Below, in pieces: positions 61,901-64,000 of a stretch of 64,000 nt of DNA. This DNA comes from Sipunculus nudus (taxonomy: Eukaryota > Annelida > Sipuncula > Golfingiida > Sipunculidae). The notes below the pieces were generated by a model. The model saw only the letters and a program-made list of their open reading frames with translations, made no database searches and was not told the origin of the DNA. The translations under genes were made by a program, and so were the position numbers. Numbering within the stretch: position 1 is the first letter of the stretch; each line of letters starts with the position of its first letter. The stretch spans positions 58,348,019-58,412,018 of the forward strand of contig CM049306.1 of the NCBI GenBank assembly GCA_026874595.1, written 5' to 3'.

Positions 61901-62856
61901 CACATCTTCAGAGCAAAGATTGTATTTAGTATTTTACATAACTTAATGTGGACCATAACCGGTTCATATCAACAGATGCATGAACCATGAGAAGCACAGT
62001 TTGACTGATTGTCATGTGAATAGAAAACACAGTTTTTTTTCAATTTAACTTTCAGTTTTTTTAGAAGCAGTCTTTACAAGCTACAGTATCTGAGACTGTC
62101 AAACAGATATATTGCAAAGACAGAAGAATAATATATAGAAAAAAGCCACAGATTTTTTTTATCCGGCCCAGTGGATGGGTTGGCACTAAACGGTTTTACC
62201 TTCCGTCCACGAGAACCACCGGCAAATCAGATATGCCTAAATGTAGATAAACAAAGCATGCACAGCATCTTGTTTTTTTTATTCGATACACCATACAAAG
62301 AACATTAGTTTAACACTTACGTGAGGGTCCACCTGTAGGTGAAGCTGTGACTGGTGGGTTTGTCGGTTTTGGACCTGAAAGACATTTCACACTTTAAATA
62401 AAATTTCACAATACAATGTATTTATACACATATCTATTTGTAAGTGATGTTGATAGGAAAAGAGGTTCTTTAGATTTTTAACGTTGAAACATATAGCAGT
62501 TGTCTATGGAATAAATGACATGGATGGAATTAAAGAGTAAACTCCTGTTTCATTCCTGTTTGCCTATGTCATGTCCGCAGAGAGAGGATATGGAGCTTTG
62601 AGCATGGTAGGCATTTTGAAACGCTATATAAATGAGTATGGACAGCTTAAACATGTTAGTAACCTAAGAGGATGATGGAAGAGATATTTTGCTCAGGAAA
62701 AGACCGTACCGTCACCACAAGGGAAGATTCGTATGTCATCGACCGCTATGTCGCCTCGGAAACCAGATGTAGCCTCTCCCTCGATGATCACGTTAAAAGT
62801 GGCTGATGTTACCGGGAAGGAAAATGATGCTTCTTTCCAGACATTTCCTTGATCAC
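20063..62856 (-). CDS. Large multidomain MAM / antistasin-like / Kunitz secreted protein gene (5'-partial, 34 exons in window)
   Basis: Thirty-four exons on the minus strand join into one frame of 4364 nt, giving 1453 residues plus a split first codon and ending in TAA at 20063-20065. Domain order is MAM-A (last exon only), linker, antistasin-like 1, Kunitz 1-3, antistasin-like 2, Kunitz 4-6, linker, then MAM1 to MAM5 with Pro/Thr linkers. Every exon is bounded by AG and GT, and nearly all junctions are phase 1. Each antistasin-like unit is split once by a phase-0 intron. No membrane segment or GPI signal follows MAM5, so a secreted product is inferred. The signal peptide and earlier exons must lie beyond 64000. 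In known families MAM domains mediate adhesion or oligomerisation, while Kunitz and antistasin domains inhibit serine proteases. The role here (matrix, haemolymph or mucus protein) is inference. The long shared frame makes the gene model strong; individual micro-exons are less certain. Confidence 0.88.
20930..21270. repeat. Dispersed repeat shared with 13190-13460, in a MAM5 intron
   Basis: Contains aagtcagaggtcgtttcagc, aacctcttccagttaggaac and tttatacctgtgccgctag. It lies in the intron between MAM5 exons 21439-21627 and 20063-20211. The open plus-strand frame here (20919-21107) is incidental. Confidence 0.55.
21439..21627 (-). CDS. Exon: MAM5, middle third
   Basis: This 189-nt phase 1-1 exon encodes [20 protein letters not shown], then [20 protein letters not shown] and VVWRKS. 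The C-L-S-F-x-YHM motif, MGTLEV strand and terminal W-x-KSG are typical. The acceptor is TTTCCAG and the donor GTAATT. Confidence 0.93.
22993..23130 (-). CDS. Exon: MAM5, first third
   Basis: This 138-nt phase 1-1 exon encodes [20 protein letters not shown], then [20 protein letters not shown] and DLE. It has the C-x-F-x4-C pair, D-W, and the TGP turn. The acceptor is TTGCAG and the donor GTAAGTTG. Confidence 0.92.
24585..24745 (+). repeat. Dispersed 'cctccgccaaa' repeat, copy 2
   Basis: Contains aaagaggttatgtttttgcc, gcattactcaaaatattat, ggatagatcggcaatg, acaagggacaa and gctttggcggaggtc. It is related to 16455-16640 and to 35715-35915. Confidence 0.55.
25142..25189 (-). CDS. Exon: Pro-rich linker between MAM4 and MAM5
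   Basis: This 48-nt phase 1-1 exon encodes [15 protein letters not shown]. It includes one N-glycosylation sequon (NVT). The acceptor is CTTCCAG and the donor GTAAGTAC. Confidence 0.8.
25388..26630. repeat. Dispersed repeat with internal degenerate 160-230 bp units, copy 2, in an intron
   Basis: Begins ggctcagctgactgtcag with a tract of ccgtccgg repeats. It contains at least five degenerate units starting gggcacaaatcgtaacc and ends cggctgagcgtcatgacc, catgggtcacttgtt. The end pairs in part with the start as an inverted repeat (gctcagctgac against gctcagccgac). It lies in the intron between MAM4 and the linker exon 25142-25189. Confidence 0.65.
27111..27272 (-). CDS. Small Cys-rich open frame (53 codons) in an intron, unproven
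   Basis: ATG at 27270-27272 opens [15 protein letters not shown], then [20 protein letters not shown] and CG, ending at TAA 27111-27113. Seven cysteines fall in 20 residues with spacing CxxCx5CxxCxxCxCxC. The N-terminal TTQTETPSP resembles the gene's linkers, so it could be an extra exon. However, the nearest upstream AG (27282-27283) gives phase 0, and the donor after the last Cys is weak (GTCATA). A small independent metal-binding-type peptide, or chance, are alternatives. Confidence 0.3.
   Translation of the reverse strand: MLTTQTETPSPWTRVISCIACKLPASCKTCEPCLCSCGHKFNKLAKGFTNVLG
27319..27422. repeat. 52-bp tandem duplication
   Basis: gattatgggg-cgtttactac through caagaccactgc occurs twice in succession (27319-27370 and 27371-27422) with about two differences, so the duplication is recent. 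Confidence 0.85.
28076..28234 (-). CDS. Exon: MAM4, last third
   Basis: This 159-nt phase 1-1 exon encodes [16 protein letters not shown], then [20 protein letters not shown] and [11 protein letters not shown]. The chosen donor is GAG|GTTGGT because it keeps phase 1. An alternative donor seven bases later (TTG|GTAACA) would leave in phase 2 and break the frame to the next exon. Confidence 0.88.
28761..28961 (-). CDS. Exon: MAM4, middle third
   Basis: This 201-nt phase 1-1 exon encodes [20 protein letters not shown], then [19 protein letters not shown] and FKNTFLIIN. The third MAM cysteine and the MYG-x-x-x-GSL-x-V core are clear, although the usual F-W-Y before HMYG is diverged to SMYT. The acceptor is ATTTTCAG and the donor GTAAGC. 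Confidence 0.9.
29500..29649 (-). CDS. Exon: MAM4, first third
   Basis: This 150-nt phase 1-1 exon encodes [20 protein letters not shown], then [19 protein letters not shown] and KGTWGGNNN. It has the C-x-FE/C pair and the FDWTRQSG-T motif. The usual DHTTGSG turn is replaced by TWGGNNN. The donor is taken as T|GTAGGC, where the open frame continues for some distance; the next exon restores Tyr (TAT). Confidence 0.88.
30342..30365 (-). CDS. Micro-exon: Thr/Gln linker
   Basis: This 24-nt phase 1-1 exon encodes TTQSPVQ. The acceptor is AATTTTCAG and the donor GTATGTAA. It follows another micro-exon and leads into MAM4. Confidence 0.72.
31864..31884 (-). CDS. Micro-exon: Thr/Pro linker
   Basis: This 21-nt phase 1-1 exon encodes TTPSPP. 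The acceptor is CCTTTTAG and the donor GTAACA. Its composition matches the other linkers between MAM domains. Confidence 0.7.
31950..32022. repeat. Imperfect palindrome (30-bp arms, 13-bp loop) in an intron
   Basis: The arm 31950-31979 begins cgaggccacaacaatg. The arm 31993-32022, read on the minus strand, begins cgaggtcacaacaatg. The arms differ at a few positions, including compensable G-T type changes. It could be a foldback element or a structured RNA in the intron. Confidence 0.6.
32365..32532 (-). CDS. Exon: MAM3, last third
   Basis: This 168-nt phase 1-1 exon encodes [18 protein letters not shown], then [20 protein letters not shown] and [13 protein letters not shown]. It contains the whole fourth cysteine and a short extension into the next linker. 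The acceptor is TTAACAG and the donor GTAAAC. Confidence 0.93.
33696..33899 (-). CDS. Exon: MAM3, middle third
   Basis: This 204-nt phase 1-1 exon encodes [19 protein letters not shown], then [20 protein letters not shown] and QIWAKS. The CLSFWY-x-MYG-x-x-MG-x-L motif is present. The acceptor is TTTCTAG and the donor GTCAGTC. Confidence 0.93.
35084..35212 (-). CDS. Exon: MAM3, first third
   Basis: This 129-nt phase 1-1 exon encodes [18 protein letters not shown], then [20 protein letters not shown] and TGS. It is the closest of the MAM first exons to the family consensus (C-x-FE-x-x-x-C-GW and TGPS-x-DHTTGSG). The acceptor is TTCCAG and the donor GTACGC. Confidence 0.93.
35561..35620 (-). 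CDS. Exon: completes the last Cys of MAM2, linker
   Basis: This 60-nt phase 1-1 exon starts with GT, completing the Cys codon, then encodes [19 protein letters not shown]. The acceptor is TTTTTAAG (no CAG, but AG is present) and the donor GTAAGATA. Confidence 0.8.
35715..35915 (+). repeat. Dispersed 'cctccgccaaa' repeat, copy 3, in an intron
   Basis: Shares gttagcaacattactcaaa, aattttggggcgatccggg and gtctggatccagga with the copies at 16455 and 24585. It lies between the exons 37211-37354 and 35561-35620. Confidence 0.55.
37211..37354 (-). CDS. Exon: MAM2, last third
   Basis: This 144-nt phase 1-1 exon encodes [17 protein letters not shown], then YLKIKATVG and [16 protein letters not shown]. 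As in MAM1, it ends with a single T before the donor GTACGT, and the last cysteine is completed by GT of the exon 35561-35620. Confidence 0.92.
37804..37952. repeat. 91-bp period direct duplication
   Basis: gtcctaagcagt-aaagatat, tttcatata and cttatacacgtaata occur twice, starting at 37804 and 37895. They lie in the large MAM2 intron. Confidence 0.7.
38790..39415. repeat. Duplicated intronic repeat, copy A (uninterrupted)
   Basis: Starts near ccaagatggtcaccagtac, runs through tcggtaataaatttcactg, ccatcttgaatatcatattt, ttgaccatattattcggatg and aacaccgggcaacg, and ends near acttacaactctgtgg. It is closely similar to 39588-39655 plus 41195-41735, and is embedded in a wider field of 'ccaagatggc' / 'gccatcttgga' repeats (38050-41850). 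Confidence 0.75.
39656..41194. mobile_element. 1.54-kb insertion inside a duplicated repeat, family unknown
   Basis: Defined by comparing repeat copies A and B. It begins GGCGTTTACAC and ends CCTCCAC, with TAAA directly repeated on both sides (39652-39655 and 41195-41198). The ends are not obvious inverted repeats. A 70-codon minus-strand frame at 40981-41193 starts at the insertion border without an ATG, suggesting a truncated mobile-element protein. The remaining content is not recognised. Confidence 0.55.
40981..41193 (-). pseudogene. Open-frame fragment within the insertion, unknown protein
   Basis: Reading inward from the border, 70 codons stay open: [20 protein letters not shown], then [20 protein letters not shown] and [10 protein letters not shown]. 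There is no initiation codon, and the frame ends in TAA at 40981-40983. The composition (a Cys in CKDG, then HEAGL and DILAKF) looks protein-like, but I cannot name the family. Confidence 0.35.
42312..42521 (-). CDS. Exon: MAM2, middle third
   Basis: This 210-nt phase 1-1 exon encodes [18 protein letters not shown], then [20 protein letters not shown]. It has the C-L-x-x-WYHMYG-x-x-MG motif with the third MAM cysteine. It ends before the donor GTCAGTG. A 5-kb repeat-filled intron separates it from the final third at 37211-37354. Confidence 0.93.
43372..43524 (-). CDS. Exon: MAM2, first third
   Basis: This 153-nt phase 1-1 exon encodes [18 protein letters not shown], then [14 protein letters not shown] and [12 protein letters not shown]. 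It has the CDFE and second-cysteine motif and the conserved TGP-x-x-DHT turn. The aromatic Trp after the first strand is replaced (DQLNF). The acceptor is CAAACAG and the donor GTAAGG. Confidence 0.92.
43975..44160. repeat. Degenerate short repeats (cgacttacccg-like) in an intron
   Basis: Phrases such as ttacgacc, tatgacctacccg, taacgacta, cgactacccgacataacgac and gattacccgataaaacgac repeat at roughly 20-bp spacing between the exons 44346-44357 and 43372-43524. Confidence 0.45.
44346..44357 (-). CDS. Micro-exon of 12 nt: Pro/Gly linker
   Basis: This 12-nt phase 1-1 exon (CTCCAGGACCAG) adds T-P-G-P to the linker. The acceptor is ACATTACAG and the donor GTAGGA. It fits the phase pattern and the Pro-rich linker composition, but with only four codons and a poor pyrimidine tract it is the least certain exon of the model. 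Confidence 0.55.
44667..44687 (-). CDS. Micro-exon: completes the last Cys of MAM1, linker
   Basis: This 21-nt phase 1-1 exon begins with GT, which completes the TGT codon of the final MAM1 cysteine, and then encodes GSVIPT. The acceptor is TTACTAG and the donor GTAAGT. The split cysteine means the exon can be skipped only at the cost of the domain's fourth cysteine. Confidence 0.8.
44990..45127 (-). CDS. Exon: MAM1, last third
   Basis: This 138-nt phase 1-1 exon encodes [13 protein letters not shown], then YSLVFEAT and [16 protein letters not shown]. The second Asp of the usual DD pair is Ala (VDAI). The exon ends in a lone T before the donor GTGAGT. The fourth MAM cysteine is completed by GT at the start of the micro-exon 44667-44687. 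Confidence 0.92.
45398..45562. mobile_element. Short TIR element (MITE-like) with TA ends, copy 2, in a MAM1 intron
   Basis: Starts TACGGTGGAAACC and ends, on the minus strand, TACAGTGAAACCT. It is related to the element at 5623-5804 through the 'gaccac' interior. It lies inside the intron between the exons 45721-45918 and 44990-45127 and does not touch splice sites. Confidence 0.62.
45721..45918 (-). CDS. Exon: MAM1, middle third
   Basis: This 198-nt phase 1-1 exon encodes [13 protein letters not shown], then [20 protein letters not shown] and SVYMKNTFG. The C-L-x-F-x-Y-H-M-Y-G signature with the third MAM cysteine and the following GTLSVY strand are diagnostic. The donor is GTACCC. Confidence 0.93.
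45980..46050. repeat. (TA)n microsatellite in a MAM1 intron
   Basis: TA repeats interrupted by taaatatatac, in the intron between exons 46646-46780 and 45721-45918. Confidence 0.9.
46646..46780 (-). CDS. Exon: MAM1, first third
   Basis: This 135-nt phase 1-1 exon encodes [20 protein letters not shown], then FDWISRMG and [13 protein letters not shown]. It has the MAM hallmarks C-x-F plus the second cysteine, the DNFDW motif, and TGP followed by a D-rich turn. The acceptor is TTTGCAG and the donor GTAAGGG. The rest of MAM1 is at 45721-45918 and 44990-45127. Confidence 0.92.
47456..47482 (-). CDS. Micro-exon: Thr/Pro linker between Kunitz 6 and MAM1
   Basis: This 27-nt phase 1-1 exon encodes GVQTTPPP. 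The acceptor TTTCAACAG and donor GTAAGTTA are strong. It ends with A, which joins GT of the next exon to give Ser. Confidence 0.78.
47881..47941. repeat. (TA)n microsatellite in an intron
   Basis: About 30 TA units. Followed by a poly-C run and by aaattgacgcctctt at about 48008-48022, which resembles the right end of the hAT-like element at 7600-9095 and may be a decayed relative. Confidence 0.88.
48055..48219 (-). CDS. Exon: Kunitz/BPTI domain 6
   Basis: This 165-nt phase 1-1 exon encodes [20 protein letters not shown], then [17 protein letters not shown], then TCQAVCG. All six cysteines have canonical spacing, and P1 is Gly in the loop GQCGGG. The donor is GTGAGT directly after TGTGGAT. 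Reading past this donor reaches a stop within three codons, which supports the splice. It is the last inhibitor-type domain before the MAM series. Confidence 0.9.
50462..50632 (-). CDS. Exon: Kunitz/BPTI domain 5 with two-residue loop insertion
   Basis: This 171-nt phase 1-1 exon encodes [20 protein letters not shown], then [17 protein letters not shown], then QCQQRC. All six cysteines are present. The first and second are separated by ten residues instead of the usual eight, because of extra residues just before Cys14 (GNFAC). P1 is Asn. The lengthened binding loop and non-basic P1 suggest altered specificity or no inhibition. Confidence 0.9.
52233..52436 (-). CDS. Exon: Kunitz/BPTI domain 4, canonical trypsin-inhibitor type
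   Basis: This 204-nt phase 1-1 exon encodes [20 protein letters not shown], then [17 protein letters not shown], then ACNTMCGG. It ends in a Pro-rich tail (GPTPVPPQ). All six cysteines and the reactive loop GPCRAS are canonical, and P1 is Arg, so this is the only one of the six Kunitz domains expected to inhibit trypsin-like proteases. The acceptor is CCAAAAG (weak pyrimidine tract) and the donor GTAGGGG. Confidence 0.93.
53629..53707 (-). CDS. Exon: antistasin-like unit 2, second half
   Basis: This 79-nt phase 0-1 exon encodes [19 protein letters not shown] and MPEAVCL. It adds three cysteines and corresponds to the exon at 58554-58686. The acceptor is CTTTACAG and the donor GTAAGACT. The same two-exon layout in both units indicates duplication of a whole antistasin-like cassette. 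Confidence 0.85.
54184..54299 (-). CDS. Exon: antistasin-like unit 2, first half
   Basis: This 116-nt exon enters in phase 1 and leaves in phase 0. It encodes [20 protein letters not shown] followed by [15 protein letters not shown]. The C-x4-C-x5-C-x-YG spacing and the GCPTCEC core are typical of antistasin domains. The acceptor is ATTACAG and the donor GTGAGC. The unit is completed by the exon at 53629-53707. Confidence 0.88.
55035..55199 (-). CDS. Exon: Kunitz/BPTI domain 3, lacking the 14-38 disulfide
   Basis: This 165-nt phase 1-1 exon reads [20 protein letters not shown], then [17 protein letters not shown], then ECTSYCG. As in Kunitz domain 1, Cys14 is replaced (by Gly, in GIGY) and Cys38 is replaced (by Ser, in GGSGGN). 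The other four cysteines and the GN-x-NNF core are kept. P1-equivalent is Tyr. The paired loss argues for a genuine two-disulfide domain and against random decay. Confidence 0.92.
55919..55980. repeat. (GT)n microsatellite
   Basis: About 22 GT units with a short gagg interruption, in the intron before the Kunitz 3 exon. Confidence 0.9.
56031..56195 (-). CDS. Exon: Kunitz/BPTI domain 2
   Basis: This 165-nt phase 1-1 exon encodes a full six-cysteine Kunitz domain: [20 protein letters not shown], then [16 protein letters not shown], then ECNQKC. Cysteine spacing is canonical, with nine residues from the first to the second Cys. The P1 residue after the second cysteine is Asn, so trypsin-type inhibition is not expected. 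The phenylalanine usually found two residues after Cys30 (F33-like region) is replaced by the PMGSN stretch. The acceptor is GTTGTAG and the donor GTAGGTG. Confidence 0.9.
57588..57779 (-). CDS. Exon: Kunitz/BPTI domain 1, lacking the 14-38 disulfide
   Basis: This single 192-nt phase 1-1 exon carries a whole Kunitz domain. It runs from [20 protein letters not shown] through [17 protein letters not shown] to DECQKVCGG. The YYY, F-x-Y-x-G, GN-x-NNF and C-x3-C landmarks are intact. At the positions of BPTI Cys14 and Cys38 there are Gly (in GMGI) and Tyr (in GYGG), so only the 5-55 and 30-51 disulfides can form. The P1-equivalent residue is Ile. A short basic tail (PFKKP) follows. Classic trypsin inhibition looks unlikely, and a binding or structural role is inferred. 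Confidence 0.92.
58554..58686 (-). CDS. Exon: antistasin-like unit 1, second half
   Basis: This 133-nt phase 0-1 exon encodes [20 protein letters not shown], then MCLPPSG and PLPKCV. It supplies four cysteines after the DPC end of the first half. It is equivalent to the shorter exon 53629-53707 in the second unit, whose CPAGKKCVV matches CGAGLMCTP. This copy carries an extra insertion of about 18 residues between the third and fourth cysteines. I do not recognise a named family for this C-terminal half alone. Confidence 0.8.
58749..60292. repeat. Minisatellite array, 28-bp unit, about 55 copies, in an intron
   Basis: The unit consists of cacaagctagctagaaatg followed by aacatgact and repeats head to tail over about 1.54 kb. 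Each unit contains the palindrome agctagct and the heptamer TGACTCA, which matches the AP-1 consensus. Variant subtypes (tagaaa/tggaaa, atgact/atggct, acataa/agaaat) are interspersed. The block with cgaactaactagaaatg recurs near 59170 and 59875, showing higher-order duplication. It sits in the intron that splits antistasin-like unit 1. Confidence 0.95.
61279..61373 (-). CDS. Exon: antistasin-like unit 1, first half
   Basis: This 95-nt exon enters in phase 1 and leaves in phase 0. It encodes [14 protein letters not shown] followed by [13 protein letters not shown]. The pattern C-x4-C-x3-C, then GC-x2-C-x-C, is that of antistasin-type inhibitor domains. The acceptor is TTTGCAG and the donor GTACGTAAG. 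The other half of the unit is the exon at 58554-58686, across an intron of about 2.6 kb that carries a large 28-bp minisatellite. The second antistasin-like unit of the gene (54184-54299 plus 53629-53707) has the same split. Confidence 0.85.
61674..61745. repeat. Short direct duplication, 43-bp period
   Basis: cggtttaacgtaaacatg and tcatatg occur twice about 43 bp apart, in the intron between the linker exon 62321-62374 and the antistasin-like exon 61279-61373. Confidence 0.65.
62321..62374 (-). CDS. Exon: Pro/Thr-rich linker between MAM-A and antistasin-like 1
   Basis: This 54-nt phase 1-1 exon encodes [17 protein letters not shown], a flexible Pro/Thr/Ser linker probably O-glycosylated in the mature protein. 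The acceptor TTTCAG and donor GTAAGTG are strong. Removing the exon would keep the frame, so it could be an optional cassette. Confidence 0.82.
62710..62856 (-). CDS. Exon: C-terminal third of a MAM domain (MAM-A), 5'-most exon in window
   Basis: This phase 1-1 exon of 147 nt encodes the typical third MAM exon. It starts with [11 protein letters not shown], the conserved (G)DQG.W motif, and continues with [14 protein letters not shown], the conserved D-I-A-x-D-D-I strand followed by the fourth MAM cysteine. The acceptor is ACAG at 62857-62860 and the donor GTACGG begins at 62709. The two preceding exons of this MAM domain are not seen in 62857-64000 and should lie just outside the window, which shows the gene is cut by the right edge. 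Confidence 0.9.
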
Positions 62857-63410
62857 CTGTATTTATCAAGACAAGAGAAGGCACATGAAGTCTTTATCAT
62901 TTAGAATAAAGACATTAATAATTACACAAGCAACTGAAAGCTTTGGATCTCTAATTTTACGACAAACCGATCTACGACATATGTCGTAAATTGCTTCTTA
63001 CAAAAATTTCTCTATATACTGCAGGACCATGTTTATATTATTAACGTACCATAACTACATGTGTATTTTTGTGGTTTTCTAATGCATTATATGAAAGTAC
63101 GTAATAGAGAACGAGCATTTGTTTATCCAGCTAATTATTTTACATCCGAGCATGCTTGTAATAGAAATGTTCATAAACGTAATATCTATATAAATCATAA
63201 GAAGTTGGGTTTTTTTCTAGACCACGATTTACCTGCTTCCGTTCTGATTTGACTCTGCACTTTCGGCAGAAGTATCGGTGGTGTGCTCTTCTAGGACAAA
63301 TTTGTTTTATTTTGCGGGATTATGCCCTACTAAGCTGAATACTTAATAATTTTAGTATTTCCCCATCAGGTGCTCCTATTTCTTTTGTGCTGCAAGGTCC
63401 TCCGCGCCTG

Positions 63411-63536
63411 TTATGCTTTTTCAAGAGGCGCCTCGGTGATTTTCACTGGCCTGTTAAGATCGTGGCCAGAGCGCATGTCCATCCAAAAGTCATTTCCGTG
63501 CAATACGCAGTCAGGTGGGTCCACTCTTATCCCCAT
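63411..63536 (-). other. 41-codon open frame of unknown origin near right edge
   Basis: The frame begins ATG at 63534-63536, reads MGIRVDPPDCVLHGNDFWMD, then MRSGHDLNRPVKITEAP and LEKA, and stops at TAA 63411-63413. The amino-acid composition is unusually protein-like for an intron of an AT-rich genome and the GC content is locally higher. It does not resemble a MAM exon. It may be a fragment of a repeat-encoded or retro-copied sequence. Confidence 0.3.
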
Positions 63537-63846
63537 TGATCCCCCATATTGATTGTAACGCCTCAAAAGATATTTTCTCTCTCAGTAGGAAGTATAGGTT
63601 TTTAATCCAACGACCACATGACTCCGCTTTGAACGCGAGGGCTTTTCAGTTTGGTCAACACTGGGCACTAACTCCAGTGATGTGACCACCGTTTGACAAA
63701 TTTTTTATTGGTTACAGGTATGTTGATGTTTATATATTAAGAAAGATCTTTCCATGATAACCATTGTCTCAAAAATTCGGCCAAGTCATGTGTTTTATGA
63801 TTAAAAAAAAGAAGCCCCACAACTTAATTAATCGGTTTGCGTTGGG

Positions 63847-63867
63847 TTGGGGGGGGGGGGGGGGGGG
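63847..63867. repeat. Poly-G run
   Basis: About 20 consecutive G after gggttg. Similar G/C homopolymers occur at about 9001-9079, 22389-22403, 47976-47989 and 49193-49207. Confidence 0.85.
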
Positions 63868-64000
63868 TTCACATATATTTGTTAAGATCCGTTGTCTGAA
63901 GGGACGGTGAAACATGAAAAAAATATCACCAGTACATCTTTAAATCGATAATAAACTAGAAACTGTATTCAGGGCGTACAGACCTTAACTAGAATCTCCT

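Larger units (their letters stand above)
62857..64000. other. Intron 5' of the MAM-A last exon (right edge)
   Basis: No middle MAM exon (C-x-x-F-x-YHMYG type) is found here on the minus strand. Contents are a 41-codon orphan frame at 63411-63536 and a poly-G run. The gene continues beyond the window. Confidence 0.6.

Overview
This window is animal nuclear DNA. It is AT-rich, intron-dense and full of microsatellites, minisatellites and small transposon remnants. Conserved extracellular protein domains sit on short exons bounded by GT-AG splice sites. The domain set (MAM, antistasin-like and Kunitz/BPTI) and the repeat content (tRNA-derived SINE, hAT-type and TA-flanked MITE-like elements) suggest a lophotrochozoan, most likely a mollusc. 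The species cannot be named from the sequence.

The main content is one large minus-strand gene, transcribed right to left, whose 5' part lies beyond position 64000. I reconstructed 34 exons from 62856 down to a TAA stop at 20063-20065. Together they keep one open frame: 1453 residues plus a split codon at the 5' edge. The order from the right edge is: last exon of a MAM domain (MAM-A), Pro/Thr linker, antistasin-like unit, three Kunitz domains, second antistasin-like unit, three more Kunitz domains, short linker, then five MAM domains (MAM1-MAM5) separated by Pro/Thr linkers encoded on very small exons. No transmembrane segment is seen and the protein ends at the last MAM cysteine, so it is probably secreted. 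The signal peptide would lie outside the window. MAM domains are adhesion and oligomerisation modules, and Kunitz and antistasin-like domains are typical serine-protease inhibitors. A secreted matrix or defence protein with protease-inhibitor modules is therefore the best guess. Only one of the six Kunitz domains (52233-52436) has a basic P1 residue, and two lack both cysteines of the 14-38 disulfide.

A further complete three-exon MAM unit (MAM6, 13053 to 11485) lies about 7 kb downstream on the same strand and ends in its own stop codon. It may be an alternative 3' end of the large gene, a neighbouring gene whose 5' exons I cannot find, or a leftover of tandem duplication.

Region by region: 1-7590 has no recognisable gene and several dispersed repeats; 7600-9095 is a non-autonomous hAT-like element with 8-bp target duplications; 9104-11484 holds a tRNA-derived SINE; 11485-13053 is MAM6; 13054-19600 is repeats (two minisatellites, a second SINE copy, a CTGT-rich tract); 19620-62856 is the large gene. 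Its notable introns are 37355-42311 (about 5 kb, with a duplicated repeat split by a 1.54-kb insertion) and 58687-61278 (about 55 copies of a 28-bp minisatellite, each carrying an AP-1-type heptamer). All coding calls were made by hand from splice sites, phase and domain motifs, with no database search.
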